A DNA stretch of 64,000 nt. It comes from Kribbella sp. ALI-6-A (GTDB lineage Bacteria; Actinomycetota; Actinomycetes; Propionibacteriales; Kribbellaceae). This document shows, one piece after another, positions 34,766 through 43,683 of the stretch (position 1 is the first letter of the stretch; each line of letters opens with the position of its first letter). Made by a program: the position numbers and the translations under genes. The notes beneath the pieces are model-generated. The model had not been told where the DNA came from and made no database searches. It saw only the letters and a program-made list of their open reading frames with translations. The DNA lies in contig NZ_MTQN01000012.1 in NCBI RefSeq assembly GCF_001984195.1, positions 682,001 through 746,000 on the forward strand, written 5' to 3'.

Positions 34766-34771
34766 ATGTTA
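34766..34771 (-). promoter_or_regulatory. Possible internal -10 box for the large GT2 gene
   Basis: TAACAT on the minus strand (34771-34766) lies in the 191-base gap before the GT2 gene. No convincing -35 box is seen, so the leader (about 130 bases) and promoter activity are tentative. Confidence 0.3.
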
Positions 34772-34821
34772 GCACCGCTGAGTAGTCGTCCGAGCGGTCC
34801 GCGGAAGCCCTGGGAATCTTC

Positions 34822-35583
34822 TCAGAGATTTTGTTTTTCATTCACCAGATGCACGGTCAGCAGGGTGTGCACCGGTTCGAATCCGTACCGCGCCCAGGCC
34901 CTCTGGACCCCGGTGTTGTGCCCCTGCGTCGAGATCACCAGCCGGCGGGCCGTGCTGGCGTCCTCCACCGCTGCCAGCAGGTGCGCGTACCGCCCACGCC
35001 CCTGCTCGGCCGGTACGACGCCGGCCAGCTCGATCTCGGTCCACGACGCCTGCTGGTCGACGGTCGCCAGTGCGAGCACCCGGCGGTCCGGCCCCCGCAG
35101 TACGACGGCGCCCTGGGCCGCGATGCTGCGCCGGGCCCACTCCTGGTAACCGGCCAGCGCCAGCGCCCGGTCGAACAGCGGGTTGGCGCAGTAGTGGTTC
35201 CCGTAGTCGCCGAAGATGTCCCCGACCAGGTCGTCGACCAGGTCGTCCTCGATCGCCGTCTCGAGCCCGGCGGTGAACCCGGCCAGCGGCGCCGGACGAC
35301 GGCCCTTGCCGACCGGGAGCGACCAGTAGACCAGCGAGTCCGCCAGCACCGCCGTACGACGTCCTGCGGCCAGTGCGGCGAACCAGGAGACCTCCCGGGC
35401 CGGGTAGCGCAGCACGACGACGTCGGCCGTCGACTTGTCGACCGCGGCGAGCACCTCCTCCAGCGGCGTACCGGCCGAGGCGGAGACCGTCACCCGGTCG
35501 ACGGAAACGCCGAAGCGCTTCGTCTCGTACTCCGAGGGGCTGCTGGTCAGCTCACCGGCCTCCAGCGCGTCGTACCAGCCCAT
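34822..35583 (-). CDS. WecD-like GNAT acetyltransferase
   Basis: This 253-residue protein has a poorly conserved N-terminal half and a C-terminal GNAT domain with the CoA motif PAEQGRGRYAHLL and STQGHNTGVQRAWARYGFEPV. In enterobacterial common antigen synthesis WecD (GNAT) acetylates the product of WecE, and here the gene begins one base after the WecE-like gene. It probably N-acylates dTDP-4-amino-4,6-dideoxygalactose. The acyl group could be acetyl or one supplied by the ACP operon. Confidence 0.8.
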   Translation of the reverse strand: MGWYDALEAGELTSSPSEYETKRFGVSVDRVTVSASAGTPLEEVLAAVDKSTADVVVLRYPAREVSWFAALAAGRRTAVLADSLVYWSLPVGKGRRPAPLAGFTAGLETAIEDDLVDDLVGDIFGDYGNHYCANPLFDRALALAGYQEWARRSIAAQGAVVLRGPDRRVLALATVDQQASWTEIELAGVVPAEQGRGRYAHLLAAVEDASTARRLVISTQGHNTGVQRAWARYGFEPVHTLLTVHLVNEKQNL

Positions 35584-35584
35584 C

Positions 35585-36724
35585 TCAGATCGGGTAGGAG
35601 AGCAGACCGTCGATCACGCGGGTCTGCTCCTCCTCGGTCAGCTGGCTGAACAGCGGGAGCCGGACCAGCTGGCCGCTGATCCGCTCGGTGACCTCGCAGC
35701 CACCTGGGCCGACCCGGCCGTACCGCTCGCCGGCCGGAGCCGAGTGCAGCGGCACGTAGTGGAACGGCGCGGTGATGTTGCGCTCGCGCAGGTGCGCGAT
35801 CAGGCCGAGCTGGTGCTCGTGGGTCGGCATCAGCAGGTAGTACATGTGCGCCGGATGCACGCACTCGGCCGGCACGGTCGGTACGCCGATGCCGTGCGCG
35901 GCGGCCCAGTCGGCCAGCTCGCGCTCGTACCGGTCCCAGATGGCCAGCCGGGGCGCCTGGATCTGGTCGAACCGCTCCAGCTGGGCGGTCAGGAACGCGG
36001 CCAACGGGTCGGCCGGCAGGTAGCTCGAGCCGATGTCGACCCAGCGGTACTTGTCCACCTGGCCGCGGAAGAACGCGCTGCGGTTGGTGCCCTTCTCGCG
36101 GATGATCTCGGCCCGGTGCAGCAGGTCGGTGTCGTTCACGACCAGGGCACCACCCTCGCCGCAGTGCACGTTCTTGGTGCCGTGGAAGGACTGGGTCGCC
36201 ATCAGCCCGAGCGAACCGAGCGGCCGGCCCTTGTAGGTCCCGCCGAGACCGTGCGCGTTGTCCTCGATCACCACCACGCCGTGTTTGCCGGCGATCGCGA
36301 GGATCTCGTCCATCGCCACCGCGACCCCGGCGTAGTGCACCACCACGATCGCCTTGGTCCGGTCGGTGATCGCCGCCTCGACCTGGGTCTCGTCCAGGTT
36401 CAGCGTGTCCGGCCGGACGTCGACGAACACCGGAACGGCGCCGCGCAGCGCGTAGGCGTTGGCGGTCGAGACGAAGGTGAACGAGGGCATGATCACCTCG
36501 TCGCCGGGCGACAGGTCGAGCAGCAGCGCGGTCATCTCCAGCGCGTGCGTGCACGACGTGGTCAGCAGGGACCCGAGCCCACCGGTCAGCTTGGTGACCA
36601 ACTCGGTCGCGCGCGCGGTGAACGGCCCGTCACCGACGACCGCGGCCGAGGAGAAGGCCTGGTTCACGTAGGCGAGCTCGTCGCCCGCCAGGTAGGCCTT
36701 GGAGAAGGGGATGGGGTCCGGCAT
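35585..36724 (-). CDS. wecE: dTDP-4-amino-4,6-dideoxygalactose transaminase (WecE-like)
   Basis: This 379-residue PLP enzyme of the DegT/DnrJ/EryC1 family has the Schiff-base Lys in SFHGTKNVHCGEGGAL, which is the pattern of the WecE/RffA branch. It would convert dTDP-4-keto-6-deoxyglucose to the 4-amino sugar. ATG at 36724 starts PDPIPFSKAYLAGDELAYVN, the usual N-terminus. It follows the ArnC-like GT2 by 11 bases and precedes the acetyltransferase by one. Confidence 0.9.
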   Translation of the reverse strand: MPDPIPFSKAYLAGDELAYVNQAFSSAAVVGDGPFTARATELVTKLTGGLGSLLTTSCTHALEMTALLLDLSPGDEVIMPSFTFVSTANAYALRGAVPVFVDVRPDTLNLDETQVEAAITDRTKAIVVVHYAGVAVAMDEILAIAGKHGVVVIEDNAHGLGGTYKGRPLGSLGLMATQSFHGTKNVHCGEGGALVVNDTDLLHRAEIIREKGTNRSAFFRGQVDKYRWVDIGSSYLPADPLAAFLTAQLERFDQIQAPRLAIWDRYERELADWAAAHGIGVPTVPAECVHPAHMYYLLMPTHEHQLGLIAHLRERNITAPFHYVPLHSAPAGERYGRVGPGGCEVTERISGQLVRLPLFSQLTEEEQTRVIDGLLSYPI

Positions 36725-36735
36725 GAGGACGGAGC

Positions 36736-37755
36736 CTACCGCTGCTCGGGCTCGCTGGATTCGAGCGCCTCGGCGTACGTGTGGTGGCCTGGATCCTCCA
36801 GGCTGTCGTAGCCGACCAGGAACTGTGGGCGCTTCTGGCTGGACTGGAACAACCGGGCGACGTACTCGCCGAGCAGGCCGAGGCAGAGCAGCTGGATCGC
36901 GCCGATCACTCCGACGGCCAGCACGGTCGACGTCCAGCCCGGGATGCTGCGCCCGGCCAGCTTGATCACCAGTGCGGCGACCACCACCGCACAGGAGACC
37001 AGCCCACCGAGCAGACCGAGCCAGGTGGCCAGTCGCAGCGGCGCCGCCGAGAACGCCGTGACGCTGTCGAAGGCGAGCCCGACCATCTTGCGCAGGTTGT
37101 ACTTGGTCACTCCGGCCGCCCGCTCGGCGCGCACGTACTTCACCTCGGCGCTCGGGAAACCCAGCCACGGGATCACCAGCCGGAACACCCGCCCGTCCTC
37201 GGGCAGCGCGTTCACCGCGTCCACCACGCGCCGGGACACCAGCCGGAAGTCACCGGCGTCGAACGGGATCTCCCGGCCGACCAGCCGGCACATCAGCCGG
37301 TAGTACATCCGCGCGGTGGTCCGCTTCAGCCAGGTGTCGCTGGACCGGTCGGAACGTACGCCGTACACGACGTCGACGTCGGAGTCCCGCGCGGCGGCCA
37401 GCAGTTCGGCGATCACCTCGGGCGGGTCCTGCAGGTCGGCGTCGATCGTCACCAGGTACTCGCCGCGGGCCCGGCGAAAACCCGCCGACAACGCGGCCTG
37501 GTGCCCGGAGTTGCGCAGCAGCCGGACCAGGCGGAGCTGTGGCCACGTCTTGCTCGCGTCGGTCACCAGAGCGCCCGTCGCGTCGCGGCTGCCGTCGTCG
37601 ACGACCACCACCTCGTAGCTGATGCCCAGACCGTCCAGCAGCGGGCGCATCCGCGCGAAGAAGATCGGCAGCACGTCCTGTTCGTCGTACATCGGGACGA
37701 CGACGGACAGCACGGGTGAAGCGGACTTGGCCACTGCCGTTCCGTCGGCTCGCAT
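36736..37755 (-). CDS. ArnC/GtrB-like glycosyltransferase 2 with two membrane helices
   Basis: This 339-residue membrane-bound GT2 has the GT-A start SVVVPMYDEQDVLP, the metal site DADLQDPPE and two C-terminal helices near residues 240-310. It likely forms a sugar-1-phosphoundecaprenol. ATG at 37755 follows GGAGGAGG closely; a longer frame to 37818 would overlap the divergent leaderless gene. It heads the minus-strand operon that holds the WecE-like pair. Confidence 0.9.
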   Translation of the reverse strand: MRADGTAVAKSASPVLSVVVPMYDEQDVLPIFFARMRPLLDGLGISYEVVVVDDGSRDATGALVTDASKTWPQLRLVRLLRNSGHQAALSAGFRRARGEYLVTIDADLQDPPEVIAELLAAARDSDVDVVYGVRSDRSSDTWLKRTTARMYYRLMCRLVGREIPFDAGDFRLVSRRVVDAVNALPEDGRVFRLVIPWLGFPSAEVKYVRAERAAGVTKYNLRKMVGLAFDSVTAFSAAPLRLATWLGLLGGLVSCAVVVAALVIKLAGRSIPGWTSTVLAVGVIGAIQLLCLGLLGEYVARLFQSSQKRPQFLVGYDSLEDPGHHTYAEALESSEPEQR

Positions 37756-37799
37756 CGGCACCTCCTCCCGTGAGGCCCAGTGTGCCCGGTGACCCCGGC

Positions 37800-37805
37800 T
37801 AATCT
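37800..37805 (+). promoter_or_regulatory. -10 box, leaderless start of GT-C-like paralog C
   Basis: TAATCT is followed by exactly 6 bases (TCCTCC) and the GTG start at 37812, the distance at which transcription would begin on the start codon. Confidence 0.55.
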
Positions 37806-37811
37806 TCCTCC

Positions 37812-40148
37812 GTGCCAACCATGACGCTCGGAGCGCCCAGCTTCCCAGGTGCCCCGCCGCGTCACGAGCCGAAAACCGTCCCCTGGCGCGCGGTGCTGGG
37901 CGTCGTGCTCAAGTTCGCGGCCGGTGCCGTCCTGGCCGGGGTGCTGATCTGGCTGATGGCCGGGCACGCCTCGCAGGACAGCATCGTCCGGCTGCTGCGG
38001 TTCTGGATCTTCGGCATCACGCTGCCGGGCACGATCCTGTGGCGGCTGGCCAGCCCGTTCCGGCACAACCTGATCGAGGACTTCGCCGCCGGCTCACTGG
38101 TCGGCGTCTCCGTGCTCCTGCTGGTCTACATGGCCGTGGCGCCGCTCGGGCTGCAGCAGTGGGCCTGGCTGTGGGTCGCACCGGTGCTGATGGTCGCGGT
38201 CGCCGTACCGGCCTGGCGCCGGCGCTGTCTGAGCCGGGTGGAGCGTCCGGTCAACCCGCTGACCGCCTGGCTGATCGCAGGGGCCTGTCTGCTGCCGATC
38301 TACGCGACCGGCCGCTACCGCAATCTGCTCCCCGCGCCGTACACCGACGCCCGCTCGAACTCGCCGGACATGGCCTTCCACCAGGCGCTGGCCGCGAGCG
38401 CGAAGTACGACTTCCCCCTGCAGGCTCCGTACCTGCAGGGCGAGCAGATGGACTACCACTACTTCTGGCACCAGTTCACCGCCGCCACCTCGTGGGCGAC
38501 CGACGTGGACCTGACCGACCTCGTCTACACGATCGGCTGGATCCCGCTGCTGCTGGCCGGGTGCGCGCTGATCTTCGCGCTGACCGACCGGATCGCCCCG
38601 GGCTCACGCTGGGCCGGCCCGCTCGCGGTCGCCGTGGCCGGCATCGGCGGCACGATCAACGCCTACCCGACCGTGACGCTGCCCGCCGAGGGCCTGACCA
38701 ACTACGTCTGGGGCAGCCCGACGCAGAACCTGGGCGGCGGTCTGCTCGCGCTGATGGCCCTGCTCGGCATCGACCTGCTGCGCGGCCGCAGCGCGCCCGG
38801 CACGTGGGTGCTGTTCGTGCTGATCGGCGTCGCGGCATCGGGCTCCAAGGCGACCGTGCTGCCGCTGATCATCTGCGGCCTCGGGCTGGTCCTGTTCATC
38901 CGGCTCTTCTACCGCCGCTTCGCCACCGGGGCGCTGGTGCTGATCGGCGTGCTGAGCGCGGTCTTCCTGGGCGCGATCGTGGTCGTGTTCGGCAACCACT
39001 CCTCCGGGCTCGCGGTCCGGCCGTGGGTCACCTTCGCCAAGATCGGCGTCTACCCGCTGGTGGCCAAGGAGGTCGGCTGGGGCGAGTACGACCACGGCGC
39101 GATGTGGATCAGCGGCATCGTGGTCTGCCTGTCGCTGCTGCTCGGCTCGGCCGGCCTGCTGGTGCTGGTCGGTACGACGGCCCGCTGGTTCCGCGACCCC
39201 GGGATGATCTTCCTGGTCGGCATCGCGATCGCCGGGTTCGGCGGGATGGTGCTGACCGACCAGCCCGGCACCAGCCAGATGTACTTCCACCGCACCGCCG
39301 TACCGGTGATCGCCGCGCTGGCCGCGGCCGGTGCCTGGATGCTGGTCTTCTGGTTCGCCGACCGGCGGTCCGGGATCGCTGTGCTCGCCTCCGTGCTCGG
39401 CGGCGCGGGCGCGACGTTCCTGGCCCGGGCGATCACGAAGGCGAACCCGGGTGAGGGCAAGCCGTTCCGCCGTCCGGACGGCACGCTGACCGGTCTGGTC
39501 GCGCCCTGGGTGTGGACGATTCTGCTGCTCGCCGTGGTCGCCGGCCTGGTCACCGGGCTGTGGAAGCTGGCGAAGCGCCGCGGCCGGCCGAGCCGGATCG
39601 CGATGGCGTCGTTCGTGCTCGCCGGGATGGGTGCCGGACTGCTGCTGCCGGTCCAGACCATGCTCAACTACCGCCCGGTCGAGCTGCAGCCGCTGAGCGA
39701 CAAGTACACGCTGGGCCCGACGCAGACCCAGACCGACGCCGCGCACTGGCTGCGCGACCACACCTCGCCGACCGACCTGATCGCGACCAACGCGCACTGC
39801 GCGATGAAAAACGCCTCCGGCTGCGACGTCCGGCACTTCTGGATCTCCGCGCTGTCCGAGCGGCACGTGCTGGTCGAGGGCTGGGGCTACACCAACACCA
39901 TCAACGACCTGGTCGCCGCCACCGGCAAGAGCGCGAACGGCCTGCCGTTCTGGGACGAGCAGAAGCTCGAGGACAACGACCGGGCGTTCGTCTCGCCGAC
40001 CCGCGAAAACCTGCGGCTGCTGCGCACGAAGTACGGCGTGCGCTGGCTGTACGCCGACCCGACCCAGACCGCCGTCTCGCAGAACCTGAACTCCCTGGCG
40101 ACGCTGCGCTACGCGGCACCGGACGCGCTGATCTACGAGTTGCCGTGA
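37812..40148 (+). CDS. Polytopic GT-C-like membrane protein (paralog C)
   Basis: This 778-residue protein has about 13 hydrophobic helices, YHYFWHQFTAATSWATD in an early extracytoplasmic loop, SPTQNLGGG, SGSKATVLPL, SQMYFHRTAVP, and a soluble C-terminus with DLIATNAHC, a second Cys 8 residues later and ALSERHVLVEGWGYT. It is most similar to the next gene, which suggests tandem duplication. GTG at 37812 is favoured by the TAATCT box; an ATG 9 bases later is also possible. The proposed role as a lipid-donor glycosyltransferase or translocase is inferred from architecture. Confidence 0.8.
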   Translation: MPTMTLGAPSFPGAPPRHEPKTVPWRAVLGVVLKFAAGAVLAGVLIWLMAGHASQDSIVRLLRFWIFGITLPGTILWRLASPFRHNLIEDFAAGSLVGVSVLLLVYMAVAPLGLQQWAWLWVAPVLMVAVAVPAWRRRCLSRVERPVNPLTAWLIAGACLLPIYATGRYRNLLPAPYTDARSNSPDMAFHQALAASAKYDFPLQAPYLQGEQMDYHYFWHQFTAATSWATDVDLTDLVYTIGWIPLLLAGCALIFALTDRIAPGSRWAGPLAVAVAGIGGTINAYPTVTLPAEGLTNYVWGSPTQNLGGGLLALMALLGIDLLRGRSAPGTWVLFVLIGVAASGSKATVLPLIICGLGLVLFIRLFYRRFATGALVLIGVLSAVFLGAIVVVFGNHSSGLAVRPWVTFAKIGVYPLVAKEVGWGEYDHGAMWISGIVVCLSLLLGSAGLLVLVGTTARWFRDPGMIFLVGIAIAGFGGMVLTDQPGTSQMYFHRTAVPVIAALAAAGAWMLVFWFADRRSGIAVLASVLGGAGATFLARAITKANPGEGKPFRRPDGTLTGLVAPWVWTILLLAVVAGLVTGLWKLAKRRGRPSRIAMASFVLAGMGAGLLLPVQTMLNYRPVELQPLSDKYTLGPTQTQTDAAHWLRDHTSPTDLIATNAHCAMKNASGCDVRHFWISALSERHVLVEGWGYTNTINDLVAATGKSANGLPFWDEQKLEDNDRAFVSPTRENLRLLRTKYGVRWLYADPTQTAVSQNLNSLATLRYAAPDALIYELP

Positions 40149-40193
40149 CCACTCATCGTGACGGCGAGGTACCTCTTCGTGGTCCGGCCCGAT

Positions 40194-40199
40194 TAAGGT
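40194..40199 (+). promoter_or_regulatory. -10 box, leaderless start of GT-C-like paralog D
   Basis: TAAGGT ends 7 bases before the ATG at 40207. The alternative GTG at 40198 falls inside the box, which argues for the later start. Confidence 0.45.
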
Positions 40200-40206
40200 G
40201 ACGCGC

Positions 40207-42456
40207 ATGTCGAAGGCGAGGCGGCGCGGGCCGAGAGAACGCGGCGCCGGCTCTCTCGCGGGCCTGCTCGCCGCCGTACCGATCGCCGTCCTGACGCTGG
40301 TGATGATGGACCGGCACGCTCCGGTGCTCGACGTGCTGAAGTTCACCGCCTTCGTTCTGCTCGGCGTCGGCCTGCCCGGCCTGGTGCTGTGGCGGCTGAT
40401 CGGTGCCTACCGCCGCAACCTGGTCGAGGACTGCGCAGCCGCCTTCGCCGTCGGTACGTCGGCGCAACTGCTGGTCTATCTGGCCAGTTCGTCCGTGGGG
40501 CTCCAGCGCTGGTCCTGGCTGTGGGCACCGATCGTCCTGGTCGTCGGAGTGATCGACAGCGACGTCCGGGCTCGGGTCTGGCGCCGGGTGGAGGCCCCGC
40601 TCGCGCCGCTCACCGCCTGGCTACTGGCGGCGTCCGCGGCGCTGGTCCTGCTGCTGATGTACGCGAAGGGACCGGGGCGCTACGCACCGGCGTACACGGA
40701 TCCGAACGTCAGCTTCCCGGACATGGCGTTCCACCAGGCGCTCGCGGCGAGCGCGAAGAGCGACGTACCGATCGTGCCGCTGTGGGTCTTCGGCGAGCCG
40801 ATGAAGTACCACACCTTCTTCCACCAGGTGGCCGCGGCGACCTCCTGGTCGACCGGCATCGACCTGACCAACCTGCTCTACTCGCTGCTGTGGGTCCCGC
40901 TGGCTCTGGCCGGCTGTGCGCTGGTCTTCACCCTCACCCAGCGCTTCCTGGTGAAGCCCGGTGAGGAGCCGCACCCGGGTGCGGTCTGGGCCGGGCCGTT
41001 CGCCGTCCTGCTCGCCGGAGTGGGAGGCACGCTGCAGCCGCTGCACGACATCTCGCTGGGCAACATCTCGATGGCCTCCAGCCAGTACCTGAGCCCGACG
41101 CAGAACCTGGGCATGATGCTGGCTCTGCTGCTCGCCGTACTGGCTGTCGATCTGCTGCGGGCCCGGCCGGTGCGGAGCCGGTGGATCCTGTTCGTCCTGG
41201 TCGCATTGGCGTCGTCGGGGGCCAAGGCGACGATCCTCCCGCTGGCGGTCTGCGGGTTCGGCCTGGTCTTCCTGGCCCGGCTGGCGACCCGGCGCTCGAC
41301 CGGGCGGGCCCTGGTCGGCGGACTGATCGTGCTGGTGATCTTCATCGCCGCGGCGATCGCTGTGTTCGGTGGTGAGTCGTCCGGCCTGCAGATCAAGCCC
41401 GGACAGCTCTTCATCCAGCTCCAGCCGTACGCCGCGCTGCGGCACGGCACCGGGGTGGACCGGGCCGCGCAGCTGCTCAGTGCGGCGACGACTACCGCCG
41501 CCTGGGGTCTGGCGGTGGTCGGAGTGCTGTTCCTGCGCAGGTTCTGGCGTGATCCCGGAGTGGTGTTCCTGGCCGGTGCGGCGATCGGCGGCTTCGCGGC
41601 GAGCGTGCTCACCTCGCAGCCCGGGGTCAGCCAGGTCTACTTCTACCGGACCGGTTTTCCCTTTCTGGCGGTGCTTTCCTGCCTCGGGCTGGCCCGGCTG
41701 GCCGACAAGCTGGGCGACCGGCGCAGCGGCGTACTGGTGGCTGCGGCGGCCGGTCTGGGTCTGCTCGGCGCCGGACTGGCCAGGGTGGCCTCGGAGGGCG
41801 TAAACGGCGTGAAGGTGCCGTTCCTCCTGACCTTGCTGGCTTTGCTGGTGGCCGGACTGGTCGTGGCCATCGCGTGGAGACTCGGACGCCGCAGCGGTGG
41901 TCTCGTCACAGCAGCCCTGGCGTCGCTGGTCGCCGCCTGTATGGCCGGCTCGACCTCACTGCCCCTGCTGACGCTGGTGTCCGACCAGGCGACGCTGGTC
42001 ATCTACGGCAAGGTCTCCGGCGGCGGACCGACTACAGCCGAGGCCGACGCGGCCCGCTGGCTGCAGGCGAACACCAGCCCCGACGACCTGGTCGCGACCA
42101 ACGCGCACTGCATCGTCCAGCGCGGCGACGTCTGCGACAGCCGCCACTTCTGGATCGCCGCCTTGTCCGAGCGGCAGCTCCTGGTCGAGGGGTGGGCGTA
42201 CACGAACCGCGCCAACCGCATCTCGGTCAGCCAAGGCGGCAACCCCAGCCTGCTGCAGTTCTGGAGCCGCGAGGTCCTGGCCACCAACGACGCCGCCTTC
42301 AGCTCCCCCTCCGCACCGGTCATCGACCGCCTCCGCCGCTACGGCGTCCGCTGGCTGTACGCCGACCACCGCGCCGGCGGCGTGTCCCCCGACCTCAAGC
42401 AGTACGTCCGGCTCCGCCACGCGACGCTGGACGCGACGATCTACGAGATCAGGTAG
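40207..42456 (+). CDS. Polytopic GT-C-like membrane protein (paralog D)
   Basis: This 749-residue tandem neighbour of paralog C has the same order of motifs: YHTFFHQVAAATSWSTG, SPTQNLGMM, SGAKATILPL, SQVYFYRTGFP and a C-terminal DLVATNAHC with a second Cys 7 residues later, then ALSERQLLVEGWAYT and YGVRWLYAD near the end. The N-terminus is basic (SKARRRGPRERG), placing it in the cytoplasm. The last 8 bases overlap the convergent pseG gene. Molecular function is not established. Confidence 0.8.
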   Translation: MSKARRRGPRERGAGSLAGLLAAVPIAVLTLVMMDRHAPVLDVLKFTAFVLLGVGLPGLVLWRLIGAYRRNLVEDCAAAFAVGTSAQLLVYLASSSVGLQRWSWLWAPIVLVVGVIDSDVRARVWRRVEAPLAPLTAWLLAASAALVLLLMYAKGPGRYAPAYTDPNVSFPDMAFHQALAASAKSDVPIVPLWVFGEPMKYHTFFHQVAAATSWSTGIDLTNLLYSLLWVPLALAGCALVFTLTQRFLVKPGEEPHPGAVWAGPFAVLLAGVGGTLQPLHDISLGNISMASSQYLSPTQNLGMMLALLLAVLAVDLLRARPVRSRWILFVLVALASSGAKATILPLAVCGFGLVFLARLATRRSTGRALVGGLIVLVIFIAAAIAVFGGESSGLQIKPGQLFIQLQPYAALRHGTGVDRAAQLLSAATTTAAWGLAVVGVLFLRRFWRDPGVVFLAGAAIGGFAASVLTSQPGVSQVYFYRTGFPFLAVLSCLGLARLADKLGDRRSGVLVAAAAGLGLLGAGLARVASEGVNGVKVPFLLTLLALLVAGLVVAIAWRLGRRSGGLVTAALASLVAACMAGSTSLPLLTLVSDQATLVIYGKVSGGGPTTAEADAARWLQANTSPDDLVATNAHCIVQRGDVCDSRHFWIAALSERQLLVEGWAYTNRANRISVSQGGNPSLLQFWSREVLATNDAAFSSPSAPVIDRLRRYGVRWLYADHRAGGVSPDLKQYVRLRHATLDATIYEIR

Positions 42457-43486
42457 TCCGGGCCAGCAGCTCGAAGAGGTGGTCCGCCACGCGGACCCGG
42501 CCCTGGCCGTCGACCAGCTGCCATCCGGCAGCGGCCAGGCGGGCGCGCTCGGCCGGGTCCTGCAGCAGCGGACCGAGTACGGCGGCAGCGGCTGAGGGGT
42601 CGGCCTTGAGGTCCGAGAGGACTCCTACGCCAACGGCCGCGCCGGTGGCCACCGTGCGCTCGTAGCCCATCACCTGGTTGTCGACGACGCAGACCAGGCC
42701 GGCCGTCGCGCCGAGGCACAGCAGCTCCCAGGTGGACGTGCCGGACGCGCTGATCACCAGGTCGGACGCGACGACCGCCTTGGCCAGCTGGGACGTCGGA
42801 CCGATCACCTCCACGTGTTGGCCCGGCTGCAGGTGCACTGCTCCGATCGCCTCGGCCAGCTCGTCACCCGGTGCGATCACCAGCGCCTCGAACGGCACAC
42901 CGGTCGCGGCGAGCGCCTGGACGACGTACGGGCCGGCGCCGAAGGCATCGGTGCCGCCGAAGAACGCGAAAACCTTCGGTACGCCGCCGCTGCGCGGTGC
43001 CGGCGGCTCGGCGGGACGCAGCTCGAGGATCTCGTTGCGCAGGAGCACGTAGTCGAGCCCGGCCAGCCGGATCGCGCCTTCGGGCAACTCCGGGCTGTCC
43101 AGCTCGGAGCCGAGGTTCTGGTCGACCAGGATGTCGGCCACCGCGCCGCCGTACCCGCCGTCGACGATCGCGAGCGACGGCAGCCCCGACGCCCGGACCG
43201 CGGCGAAAACGGCCGGGTCGAGGTCGTAGGAGTCCCACACCACCGCGGTCAGCCCCAGCCGCCCGAACAGCTCGAGGTGCTGCTCAGCGGTCCAGACCGC
43301 CGGCTCGACCGCGATCCCCCGCCCGCGGATCTGCTCGTCGGCCCACGGCACCGTGTGGCTGTCGCACACGAACACCACCTCGGCACCCCGCCGGACCAGC
43401 TCCTCGGCCAGCGCCAGACTGCGCATCACATGGCCGATCCCCCGCGTGGGGCCCACGTCACACCTGACACCGATCCGCACAGTCAC
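42449..43486 (-). CDS. pseG: UDP-2,4-diacetamido-2,4,6-trideoxy-altropyranose hydrolase
   Basis: This 345-residue GT-B-fold nucleotidase removes UDP to give the free sugar that PseI uses. The catalytic His lies in GIGHVMRSLALA near residue 19, and the donor-binding SASGTSTWELLCLG appears near residue 250. It is separated from the other pse genes by position and strand. GTG at 43486 stands 6 bases after TACGGT on the minus strand, a likely leaderless start. Length is in the family range. Confidence 0.92.
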   Translation of the reverse strand: MTVRIGVRCDVGPTRGIGHVMRSLALAEELVRRGAEVVFVCDSHTVPWADEQIRGRGIAVEPAVWTAEQHLELFGRLGLTAVVWDSYDLDPAVFAAVRASGLPSLAIVDGGYGGAVADILVDQNLGSELDSPELPEGAIRLAGLDYVLLRNEILELRPAEPPAPRSGGVPKVFAFFGGTDAFGAGPYVVQALAATGVPFEALVIAPGDELAEAIGAVHLQPGQHVEVIGPTSQLAKAVVASDLVISASGTSTWELLCLGATAGLVCVVDNQVMGYERTVATGAAVGVGVLSDLKADPSAAAAVLGPLLQDPAERARLAAAGWQLVDGQGRVRVADHLFELLARTT

Positions 43487-43492
43487 GCCCAG

Positions 43493-43498
43493 ACCGTA
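43493..43498 (-). promoter_or_regulatory. -10 box, leaderless start of pseG
   Basis: TACGGT on the minus strand (43498-43493) is followed by 6 bases and the GTG start of pseG. No ribosome-binding site lies between. Confidence 0.5.
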
Positions 43499-43683
43499 CC
43501 GAACGGCGGAAACGTTCTGGGACGGCGGCGAACTTCTGGGGCTGCAGGGGCGTCTGTCCAGGGGCGGGCCAACCGGTGATTGAGGCTTCCGAACCGCGGC
43601 CCGCTATCGTACGGAGTTGCTGCTCAGCGGGTATACGCTCCGCGGCTGTCCGGAACTGTCCCCTCAGAAGGGTCCTACTCGAC

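Noticed and set aside
34806..34835. AATCT-TCTCAG-AGATT hairpin followed by T-rich DNA as terminator
   Set aside because: The T-tract is on the plus strand, where no gene ends; the minus-strand GNAT gene would read it as an A-tract.
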